From Thraustochytrium sp. TN22 (Eukaryota > Sar > Bigyra > Thraustochytrida > Thraustochytriidae): DNA of 63,588 nucleotides. Shown here piece by piece: positions 36,273-44,614 of the stretch (the stretch's first letter is position 1; each line of letters starts with the position of its first letter). The notes under the pieces were generated by a model. The model ran no database searches, was not told the DNA's origin, and worked only from the letters and a program-made list of their open reading frames with translations. Position numbers and translations under genes: made by a program. Location: assembly GCA_013306675.1 (NCBI GenBank), contig JABLUY010000216.1, forward strand, positions 1 through 63,588. Reading direction: 5' to 3'.

Positions 36273-39200
36273 TCATGAGTTGGCTGCGTCTGCGCTGCCC
36301 GGGTTGGAGTCCGCCGCCGCCGGCGGGTCCTGCTTGCAGGGCTCTGCGGGCGGCCTGGGCTCTGCCGGGGGCGGCGGCTGCTGCAGAGGGTCGACGCAAA
36401 TGAAGGCCTTGAAGCCCTTGATGCGCTGCTTGGCGAGGCGGTCGAGGTGCTGGAGCAAAGCGAGGATGTAAAGGTGCGCGGTGGCCTCCGGGTCGGCCTC
36501 CGGCGCGACGTCGTCGGTCGGGCGGCAGAAGCGCACGGCGAGGTGGAAGACGAGCTGCACCCACTGGTTGAAGGGGACCTCGTGCGCGCGCAGGGAGGCG
36601 CGCGCGCCGGGCTTGCGGATACTGGCGTCCAAAAAGAGCTGCAGGAGCTGCGCCTTGGAGCAGAGCGTCGGGCACACGTCAAAGTCCGTGGCGAAGAGAA
36701 CCATCTCCTCGACCGTGATGGTCTTCTTGGAGACAGCGCGGCCGCGCTTCTCGGCGACAAGGGCGTAAAACAGGTAGACCAACTTGAGCTGCGAGACGTT
36801 GGACTGCAGCACCTTGCGAATGGCCGAGGTCGCCAGGCGCTTGGACTCGCGCTGGTACGCCTTGCTGCGCGCCTCGACGTCCAGACCGGCCTGCACGCAG
36901 GTGGGCACGAGGCTCTCCTTGCAGTAGGTGAGCGCGGGGCAGCCCATCTTGGCGACCACGCGATCGATTGCGCGCACGAAGCCCTCGAAGTCCAGGTACG
37001 CGGTCTTGTCACTGACCTCGCCAAGCGAGGTGTTGACGACCATGTCACGATCAAAAAGCGAGAGTTTGAGCGCGCCGGCGTCCAGGAGTCGCCGTAGGCC
37101 ATCCGCTGACATGCCCTTGGGCGGCGTCGAGTAGGCGCGGAACAACGCGTACAGGAGCGCACGGTCCTCGCCGTCGCCCGCAAACTCCTCGTCCCTGGCG
37201 CCGATGAACTGCAGGTGGACGGCCACCAGCATCTGCACTTGGGGCGTTTGCGAGGCGGCGCGGCGCAATACATCAATGCAGTCGGCGTCCAGGATGGAGG
37301 AGGGCGGGGGCGCCGTGGGCTGTGGAGCGCCAATTGACCTGGAGCTGGGCGTGTGTGCCAACTTGCGCACGCTCTGGCCCGAAACGGACGCGTTCGAGGG
37401 CGTCAAGCCGGGACCCGGAGGCCCGGTGACTGAGGACGAGGCGTCCGGCACTGGCGGCGAGGCGATCGAGGCGGCGCCCCCCGTCGGGCTGCCGAACTCG
37501 CTCGCGCTCCCCGGAGACATGGGCGACATGGGCGACATGGGCGACATGGGCGACGTCAGGGGGGCGCCGCCCTTGGTCTTGTTGAGCACCTGCGCGCGCT
37601 TGAGAGCGCGCGCCTTGCGGCGCTCCTGCAGCTTCTTTTGCAGGTCCTCGTTCTGCCGCATGCGCTCAGCGCTCAGCAGCGAGGCCAGCTGCTTGACCTC
37701 CTGGCCGTGCTCCGCGAGCAGCTCGGCCTTCTCCTTTTCGGTCTCTTGCTTCTCGTTGGCGGACTCCATCTTCTGCACGAGCTTGGCAGTCTGCTCGGCC
37801 GTGGCCTTCATCTTCTCCTCGAACTCCTTGCGCAGCTTCTCGGCGATCTCTGCGGCTGCCTCCGCCTTGAAGGTCTCCTTGAGCGCCTCAAGCGCCGCGC
37901 CGTCCGGCCGCGCACTCATGTCCAGCACCATCTGCTGCGCCTCGGCTTCGGCCGACTCGCGCACGCGCGCCTCCTCCTCCTGCTCCAGCCGAACGCGCTC
38001 CTCCTCCGCGTCCGGCGGCAGCTCCCACTCGCACTCCCCGGACTCGTTGTTGTAGTAGAAGATGTCGCCCGTCACTGGGTCCTCGCACTCGCTCCACGCC
38101 AGAATTTGCCGCCGCACGAAGGCACGCTGCCGGATCTGCTCCGCCTCGCTGATCTCAAAGGCGTCACCATGCCCGCTCCCACTGAAGAAGTCCTCGCCGT
38201 CCTGGCCCTCGCTAAAGTTGCCTCCGCCTCCGCCTTCGCCGCCGCCACCGCCTGCCGTGCCGGGCGCCTCCTCGCTCGCTTCCAGACCGGCCGGCGTGTC
38301 CCAGGTCGACTCGCCCGTAATGGCGTTCCAGTAAAAGGCCTGGCCAGTCTCCTTGTCCACGAACTGGGCCCACTCGCCGCGCCAGTCCATGATCTGGCCG
38401 TCTTGTCGCCTCGTGCTCCACGGCGTACTGGCTCGCTCGTCCTGCAGCACATCATCCAGAGGGTGGTGGAAGACGTCCCACGCCTCCTCGCCGCCCGCGC
38501 CGCCCTCGCCGCGACCGTCCAGTACCGGCAGCCCATTAAAATCCTGGTACGTCTGCGCCGACTGCGGCCGCATCGTGCTAAAGTACCGCCCGCTCATGCC
38601 CATGCCCGCAGCCGTCTGTGGTCGCGCGTTGCCGCCCGCATAAAAGGTCCCGCCATCGTAGGGCAGGCTGTCGAATTGATGCTGCGACCACACAAAGGTG
38701 GACGCACGCTCGTACTGTGACTTGTAGAGCGTGTCCTGCAGGTCGCCAATGTACCGTGCGCACTCGTCCTGCCCATTCAACCCAGCCAAGTCGCGCGCCG
38801 AGTACCCCTGGTGGTTCGTCAGCCGTACCAGGTCGAGGTCCAGGAAACCCTTGAGCGCCTTGATGCACTCCAGGCTTCCATTGCACGCCGCCGCGTGCAA
38901 TGCCGAGTCGCCGAAGCTGTCCTGGATCATGAGCATCTTGTGCACGTCGCACCGTGGGTTGTCCAAAATCTCCGTCACAATGTGCTTGCGGTTCGTTGCG
39001 CACGCCGTGAACAGTGGCACGCGCCCATTCTCGTCCATCACGAAGAGGTCCCCGTTCGCGTCCATGAGCGTCTTGCACGAGGCCGTGCAGCTGCACACGT
39101 GCAGCGCAGTGAACCCCTTCTTGTTTTGAATGTTCACGTCAATCTCCTCTTGCTCCAGGAGCAGACCCAGAGTGTCCTGATGTCCATAGTACGCCGCTAC

Positions 39201-39701
39201 GTGAAGTGGCCGGTCGCCCTCCGAGTCCCCCAGGTTGAGCAGGTCCGGCCGCACGCGGAGGAGCTCTCTGCAGCACTCCACGTGGTTTTGCGCCGCGGCG
39301 TAAAAGAGTGGCGTGCGCCCCGAGCTGTCAAACGCCGTGAATCGCACGTTGCGCTCCAGAGAACGCATCAGACCGCCCAGGTCACCTTCGTGCGCCGCGA
39401 TGTGAACAGCGAACTTGTCATCATACCTGTCATCGCCTTCAGAGCTCACTTGCTGTTGCTGCTCCTGCTGCTGCTGCGTGCCGCCTCGCGGGGAGACTGG
39501 TGCGAGTGACTCCTCGTCTGCCTTGATCTCGCTCGTGACACGCCCCGGCTCAAACCCCGGCTTGAGCAGCTTCTCAAAGTCTGGGTCGCGGCTACGTCTC
39601 CGTGACGCCGTCTTGGGCCTCCGGCGCCCGGCCGACCCGGCCGCCTGCAGCGTCTGGTCGCCCTCCACCTCGCCCTCGCCGTCGCTCGCCGCGTTGCCCA
39701 T
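36273..39701 (-). CDS. Ankyrin-repeat, two-WW-domain, coiled-coil protein
   Basis: A 1142-residue protein from the ATG at 39701. It begins MGNAAS, a good N-myristoylation consensus, so membrane association is likely (inference). Ankyrin repeats span about 95-320 (GRTPLFYAAAQNH, GDRPLHVAAYYGH, GFTALHVCS, GDSALHAAACNGS). Two WW domains follow near 440-470 (FVDKETGQAFYWN...STWDTP) and 535-565 (DPVTGDIFYYNN...CEWELPP). Then come a long charged coiled coil (about 580-700), a tandem SPM repeat (SPMSPMSPMSPMSPG) and a helical C-terminal region (about 800-1090). This last has EF-hand-like spacing (FEGFVRAIDRVV, EEMVLFATDFDVCP) but no complete calcium loop that I can confirm. The tail is Pro/Ala-rich. 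It looks like a membrane-associated scaffold binding proline-rich partners. No named ortholog recognised. Confidence 0.85.
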   Translation of the reverse strand: MGNAASDGEGEVEGDQTLQAAGSAGRRRPKTASRRRSRDPDFEKLLKPGFEPGRVTSEIKADEESLAPVSPRGGTQQQQEQQQQVSSEGDDRYDDKFAVHIAAHEGDLGGLMRSLERNVRFTAFDSSGRTPLFYAAAQNHVECCRELLRVRPDLLNLGDSEGDRPLHVAAYYGHQDTLGLLLEQEEIDVNIQNKKGFTALHVCSCTASCKTLMDANGDLFVMDENGRVPLFTACATNRKHIVTEILDNPRCDVHKMLMIQDSFGDSALHAAACNGSLECIKALKGFLDLDLVRLTNHQGYSARDLAGLNGQDECARYIGDLQDTLYKSQYERASTFVWSQHQFDSLPYDGGTFYAGGNARPQTAAGMGMSGRYFSTMRPQSAQTYQDFNGLPVLDGRGEGGAGGEEAWDVFHHPLDDVLQDERASTPWSTRRQDGQIMDWRGEWAQFVDKETGQAFYWNAITGESTWDTPAGLEASEEAPGTAGGGGGEGGGGGNFSEGQDGEDFFSGSGHGDAFEISEAEQIRQRAFVRRQILAWSECEDPVTGDIFYYNNESGECEWELPPDAEEERVRLEQEEEARVRESAEAEAQQMVLDMSARPDGAALEALKETFKAEAAAEIAEKLRKEFEEKMKATAEQTAKLVQKMESANEKQETEKEKAELLAEHGQEVKQLASLLSAERMRQNEDLQKKLQERRKARALKRAQVLNKTKGGAPLTSPMSPMSPMSPMSPGSASEFGSPTGGAASIASPPVPDASSSVTGPPGPGLTPSNASVSGQSVRKLAHTPSSRSIGAPQPTAPPPSSILDADCIDVLRRAASQTPQVQMLVAVHLQFIGARDEEFAGDGEDRALLYALFRAYSTPPKGMSADGLRRLLDAGALKLSLFDRDMVVNTSLGEVSDKTAYLDFEGFVRAIDRVVAKMGCPALTYCKESLVPTCVQAGLDVEARSKAYQRESKRLATSAIRKVLQSNVSQLKLVYLFYALVAEKRGRAVSKKTITVEEMVLFATDFDVCPTLCSKAQLLQLFLDASIRKPGARASLRAHEVPFNQWVQLVFHLAVRFCRPTDDVAPEADPEATAHLYILALLQHLDRLAKQRIKGFKAFICVDPLQQPPPPAEPRPPAEPCKQDPPAAADSNPGSADAANS

Positions 39702-39883
39702 GCTGGCTCACACTCCGCCAATCGCTCTCGCTCCCGAGCCAGCGACCGAGCCGCCAAGCACGCGGTCTCCGGCCTCGTGTGCTCGCGTCCTCCACCCGCG
39801 CCCGTGCAGCAGCGCGTCGAGCCAAGCGCGCCGGGGGGCACGCACCTAATTCCCTTCAGCAAACCCGCCTCGTCGCCGCGCAT

Positions 39884-39926
<43 letters not shown>

Positions 39927-40646
39927 CCCGGCCTGCCTGCCTGCCTGCCTGCCTGCGTCTGTCTGACTGACTGACTTGACTGCCAGTTCCCTCGCCAGCG
40001 TCTCGTGTGCGCCTCCGCCGCGAGAACCCCGCCGATCCGCTCAAGCCAAGCTGCCTCGAGCTGCCTCAAGCTGCCAGCCGCAGCCGCAAGCAAGCTGCAA
40101 ACCAGCTCAAGCTCGCCCGCGCTTGCGCGAACCGCGAGAGCGAATGGTCGAGTGAAGGCGGCAACAGCGGGCGCCCTCCGCCGGCGGGCGACGCGGGCCA
40201 GGCGTCCCGCGCGCGAGATCGAAAAATGCGTTGGGCCGCCGCCTCCGTGCGCCGCGCGCGCGCCGCCTGCTCGCGCGCGGCGCCGCGTTGCGCACGCCGC
40301 GGCGGGGGTTGCGGGCTCGGTGGCGCGGCAGCCTGAATCAAAATCCAAACTTGAAGCGAGAGCGGCGCGCCGGGCGCGGAGCGCGGCGGCGGCGGCGGCG
40401 CGGCGGCGGGCGGGCGGGCGGGCAGGCAGGCAGGCAGGCAGGCGGCCGCAGGCAGCGCGGCGCGCGGCGCAGGAGGCAGGCGCGCGAATCGAGGATGAGC
40501 GCCATGGGCGGCGGCTGGCGGCGGCGGCGCTGGCGCGCGCGGCGCGGCGCGCGGCGCGGCGCCGCGCGCGCGCGCGGGCGGCGGCGCGCGGCGCGGCGCC
40601 GGGCGCGCTGCGCGGAGGCGCGCTGCGCTGGCAGGCGTGGCGCGGG
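39702..40646. other. Divergent intergenic region between ankyrin/WW and FKBP genes
   Basis: Promoter-containing region for two divergently read genes. It holds (ACGC)n and (CTGC)n repeats and, at 40410-40443, GGCGGGCGGGCGGGCGGGCA followed by GGCAGGCAGGCAGGC. Between 40490 and 40646 the DNA is nearly pure G/C, and several frames give Arg/Ala strings. An ATG at about 40495 (frame different from FKBP) gives only low-complexity protein. Confidence 0.5.
39884..39955. repeat. (ACGC)n and (CTGC)n tetranucleotide repeats
   Basis: About eleven ACGC units (39884-39927), then CCCGG, then about six CTGC units (39932-39955). Confidence 0.92.
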
Positions 40647-41531
40647 ATGGCGGCGGCGTCGGCGCCGCCGAGCGGCGGCAGCGGCGGCGCAGACAAGGCG
40701 ACGTCCACGACGCCGCCGCCGCCGGGCGAGGTGGTCAAGAAGGGCGACATGGTCGAGGTGGACATCAAGATCGTGGACCCGGCGCAGGAGGCGAACGGCG
40801 GCCTGGTGGTGGACACGTCCGCGGACGGCGGCTCGCCGATCAGCTTCGTGGTGGGCCAGGGCCAGGTCCTCGTGGGCCTCGAGACGCGCGTCGTGGGCAT
40901 GCGCCCAGGCGAGTCGTGGACCGCGACGCTGGGGCCCGAGGAGGCCTTTGGCTTCCGTACGCCCGACCGCGTCGTCAAGGTGCCGCTCCCGGTGGACGAG
41001 GCCACCGGAGAGAAGCAGGCGCCGCCCCCCGTCGGCCAGGCCGTGCAGCTCAACAACGGCATGGTCGGCGAGGTGGTGAGCGTCACGGACGAGCACGTTG
41101 AGATCGACACCAACCACAAGCTCGCCGAGAAGAGCGTCGAGGTCTCCCTCACGCTGCGCGAGATCAAGGACCAGCTCGAGGAGGCCTGGAGCGGCGTCCG
41201 CGTCGAGACGATCGCGGCCGGCGACGAGACCACCTACCCGCAGAACGGCGACATGGTGCACGTGCATTACACGCTTCAGCTCTCCTCCACCGGCAAGATT
41301 GTCGATTCCTCGGCCAACTCCGGCCGCCCGCTCAGCTTCCAGGTCGGCACCGGCCGCGTCATCGCAGGCTGGGACCAGGGCATCCTCAAGCTCAGCCTTG
41401 GCGAGCGCGCGCGCCTCTACGTGGCGTCCGAGTTCGCCTATGGCGCCCAGGGCGCTGGCGGCGTCATCCCGCCCAACGAGAACCTCATTTTCGACGTTGA
41501 GCTCGTCGGCATCAACGACCAGCGTCCTTAA
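40647..41531 (+). CDS. Two-domain peptidyl-prolyl isomerase: SlyD-like plus FKBP12-like
   Basis: A 294-residue protein from the ATG at 40647; the frame is open further upstream but lacks any ATG and is Arg/Ala-only. Residues ~30-180 follow the SlyD-type FKBP plan: a half-domain (GDMVEVDIKI...VDTSADGGSPISF, GQVLVGLETRVVGMRPGE, PEEAFGF), an insert-in-flap region, then IDTNHKLAEKSVEVSLTLREI, equivalent to the NHPLAGKxL block of bacterial SlyD. Residues ~190-290 are a classical FKBP12-type domain (NGDMVHVHYTLQL, FQVGTGRVIAGWDQGILKLSLGERARL, EFAYGAQGAGGVIPPNENLIFDVELV) with the proline-isomerase and FK506-site aromatic positions largely retained. Role: proline isomerisation/chaperone activity, cytosolic unless an unseen leader exists. 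The tandem of a SlyD-like and an FKBP12-like domain in one chain is unusual. Confidence 0.9.
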   Translation: MAAASAPPSGGSGGADKATSTTPPPPGEVVKKGDMVEVDIKIVDPAQEANGGLVVDTSADGGSPISFVVGQGQVLVGLETRVVGMRPGESWTATLGPEEAFGFRTPDRVVKVPLPVDEATGEKQAPPPVGQAVQLNNGMVGEVVSVTDEHVEIDTNHKLAEKSVEVSLTLREIKDQLEEAWSGVRVETIAAGDETTYPQNGDMVHVHYTLQLSSTGKIVDSSANSGRPLSFQVGTGRVIAGWDQGILKLSLGERARLYVASEFAYGAQGAGGVIPPNENLIFDVELVGINDQRP

Positions 41532-41860
41532 GTGGGCTTAGAGAAGCCGGTTGTGGTGAGCGATGATGACGTATGGCTGGCGTCTGTCTGCGCGAACGTG
41601 CATGCGTGCATGCGTGCTAGCGTGCATGCGCGAATGCCAGCTTGTCCGAGCCGAGACCGAGTCGGCCATGAAGGCCCGATGATTCGCCCGATACTCGGAC
41701 TGACTGACATGAAATTTCCTGCGATCGGCCCCCAAGAGCCGTGATCCGGCCCTGAAACAACAAGATTGAAACTAACAAGATCGAAAACTACCACTTACGT
41801 TTCGAGCCTTCTTTCAAACTCTTCATTTTCTTTTCAGATTCCTTCAAGTTGGTCCCCCGC
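41532..41860. other. Convergent intergenic region
   Basis: The FKBP gene (plus) and the EF-hand/WW gene (minus) end here tail to tail. A CGTGCATGCGTGCATGCGTGC-type alternating tract lies at about 41597-41630. The stretch 41755-41850 is AT-richer and probably holds both polyadenylation regions. A CTTCAAGTTGG element lies at about 41839-41850. Confidence 0.5.
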
Positions 41861-44018
41861 TCATTCAAGAAGCACGGACGGGGACAAGAGAGCCGCCGGC
41901 GACGGCTGTGTGGCCGAGTCTGCCATGAGAGAGGCGGCAAACTCATCATCAAGGCGCTTCTTCTCAAGCGCGTGGCGGCGGGCCAGCTCTACTGCATCGT
42001 GGCACATGCCGCGCTCCAGCATGTGACGCACGTCCTCCGGCAACTTGCGCGCTTTCTCACGCCAGACCACCTCCTCGGGTGGGATGACGATGCGGCGCTT
42101 GTGGTTCTTGCCCGCGCCGTACGCGTGGTGAATCATGTCGCAGTCCGTGCAGTACTCGGCGTTGCACGAGATGCAGCGCAGCAACGCGTTGTTCTCGCAC
42201 GAGGGGTCCTCGCACCAGCCGCCACTGTTGACCAGGTACGGCTCGGTCCATAGCGTGGCCTGCGTGGCCGGGCAGTGAAAGTAGAATTGCTTGGACGCCT
42301 GATCGAAGATCTTCTGCCACTGCCACTGCCGTACCAGCTCGTCCTGCGAGTCCGTCAGGAGCGCGTGATCCTTGTACAGCGCGTGCAGGGTGTTGGTGTG
42401 AGTCTGGTTGCGGTCGCGGATGATTTCTGCAATGAGTTCATTCTGCTCGCGCGCCTTGCGCGAGATGTAGTCGTTGCGCGCCTTGTTCTCGCCGGCCTGT
42501 CGCGCCTTTTTGGTGAGCATGCCGAAACGCGTCGGCGCCATCTCCAGCCGCAGCGCGTGCTCCTCCCCCACGATGCGCAGGTGCTGGCGGCCCTCCTTGG
42601 TGCGGAAGAAGGCGCGCGCCTCCTCCTCTACCACATTCAGTGCCTGCACGTACATCTGACGCTCCGCCTCGTCGATGCTCTCCTTGCCGAGCCGTGCGAG
42701 CTCGTTTACGGCGTCCTGGAAGACCTGCTTCGCGTCTGCGGCGGCTTGCGCCAGCTGCTCGTTCGCCAGAATCTGATCGTCGGTCTGCGTTGCGAAGGAC
42801 TCCATGGTCTGCCGCTCGTAGGACTCCACGGCATCCAGGTAAGCGCTCCGTGCGCGCTTTAACCTGCGGAAGCAGGCCGAGGCAGCTTCGTGCTTGCTGT
42901 GCTGTAACGAGCTTGCGGAAAAGTCGTAGATGTTCGCCTCGTCGCTGGTGTCTTCCTCAGCGGCGAAGACCTCTTCCAAGGTGCCAACGTTGATGCGAGC
43001 CATGTCCGATGACCCGCTCAGAGGCAGCGAGCTGCCGCTGCCCAGGATGGAAGTCGTGCCATCCCCGAGCACGCCCGCGTTCGCGTTCCTGTTCCCGTTC
43101 GGGTTGCCGTCTCCGCTCATGGTTGGGTCGGAGACGCCGGCCAAGGGCGTCTCGCCGGACGAAGCGGCCATATCCGGTGAGACGCGCGCTGAGTTGGGCG
43201 TCACGCTTGCTAGGGTGACCCTGGTCTCGCCTGATGTGCTGCTGCGTGCGAGATGGAGCGTCTTGCGCGTCTCACCCTGGTCACGCCGCTTGCGCAACAA
43301 GATGTTCTCCGCAGGCTCCAGTTCCCCAAAGCTCTCTGTACGCAGCTGCGTGCGCGCCTCCCAAAAGTTGGCACCCACCAAGCGGTGGCGCAGCGTGCTC
43401 TGCACCCTCAGGACCGGCCGCAGCAGCTCCGGGTTATCCTGGGCGAAGCGTGTGAACTCCTGCAGATCGAGAGGCTCCTCAATGCTGCGCACCACGGACT
43501 CGAGGCTTGCCGGGACCTCCTCAACGCCGTGCGCCATGCGCACCAGCGCGTCGCACTGGTACTTGTCGATGGTGAGCCTGCGGTCCACGTCGAAGACGTC
43601 CATGGAGTACTTGCAGAGTCGCGTCAAGTTAAGCGTGCAGAAGTTCCACAGACCAACCACAAACTCCTCGAAGCTCAGGTTCCCGCTCCCGTCCAGGTCA
43701 AACTGGTTGAAGAGCCGCTCCACAAACGGCGTCTGCGTCAGGTTGTAATAGTTGTAGAACTCCTCCAGCGCTACCTCGCCTGACCCGCTGTTGAGGGCGT
43801 TAGCCTTGGAGCTTTGCATCTTTCCCAAACAGAGGTCGTGCACCCGAAACGTACTCGTCGTCCATGGCCACGAAGGCCTCGAAGAGCTGCAGTCCAATGT
43901 TGCCGTACCTGCGCTCCTCCTTGGCCTTGACCTTGGTGGCGCTTACCAGCTGGATGCTCTCCAGCGTCTCTATGAGTCCATTCTCCACCTTGAGCAGGTA
44001 GAACTGCTTGAGCGTCAT
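41861..44018 (-). CDS. EF-hand, WW and B-box-like zinc-finger protein (frame change near the 5' end)
   Basis: The main frame (41861 to about 43800) encodes an EF-hand (FDLDGSGNLSFEEFV), a Ser/Gly-rich linker, long charged helices, a WW-like segment (KIFDQASKQFYFHCPATQATLW), and a Cys/His finger (CEDPSCENNALLRCISCNAEYCTDCDMIHH) typical of B-box-like zinc binding. The natural N-terminus is in a different frame: ATG 44018 begins MTLKQFYLLKVENGLIETL...LQLFEAFVAMDDEY, which is well formed and directly precedes the main frame. A small intron between about 43850 and 43788 is the likely link: GCTAAC and CAG are present as branch/acceptor, but the donor would be non-consensus GTTTCG or GTTTGG. Otherwise there is a frameshift. 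Probably a calcium-responsive cytoskeletal or flagellar scaffold; no ortholog named. Confidence 0.75.
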
Positions 44019-44437
44019 GCTCTGCAGGCGCACTCATGCGTGCGTGTCCGTCAGCCTTTCTCTCCCCGTGCGTCTTTTGCGTCTTGCGTCTTGCGAACGC
44101 AACGAAAAGAAGCGAACTGAACGCGAACCCGAACTCAGACTCACCCCCATGTACGGGCGCCAGGGCGCCGTAGTCTGACATCGCCGCATCGCCCCGGGCG
44201 CTGCATGCCCGGCGAGGTGCGACTGTAGCCGCCCGAGCGTGCGCGCGCGCGGGCGGCCTTCCGAGTCGCGAGCGAGGCTCTTCAAGTTGTAGTCAAACGA
44301 GAAGAACCGGTCAAGTGACGGTTGTGCGGCATCGTGCACGGCATTGGGTGCGACGATATTCTTCAGGATCAAGGTCGTGGTCGAGCCGAGCCGAGCCCAA
44401 ACAACAATCAAGCGTCGCCGCTTCGCCGCTCGCAGCC
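44019..44437. other. Divergent promoter region of the EF-hand/WW and F-box/JmjC genes
   Basis: About 420 bp separating two ATGs on opposite strands. A CTTCAAGTTG element lies at about 44280-44289. No TATA box or other motif recognised. Confidence 0.45.
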
Positions 44438-44580
44438 ATGGCGCTGGCCTCCGCGAGGCGCGGCGCGGCGCCCGCGCCGGCCTGGCCCGGCCAGCACGAG
44501 CGGCAACGCCAGCCGCACGGCGTGCTGCTGCAGGACCTCGAGCAGCTCGCGCTGCAGGAGCGCGAGCAGCAGCAGGCTTT

Positions 44581-44614
<34 letters not shown>

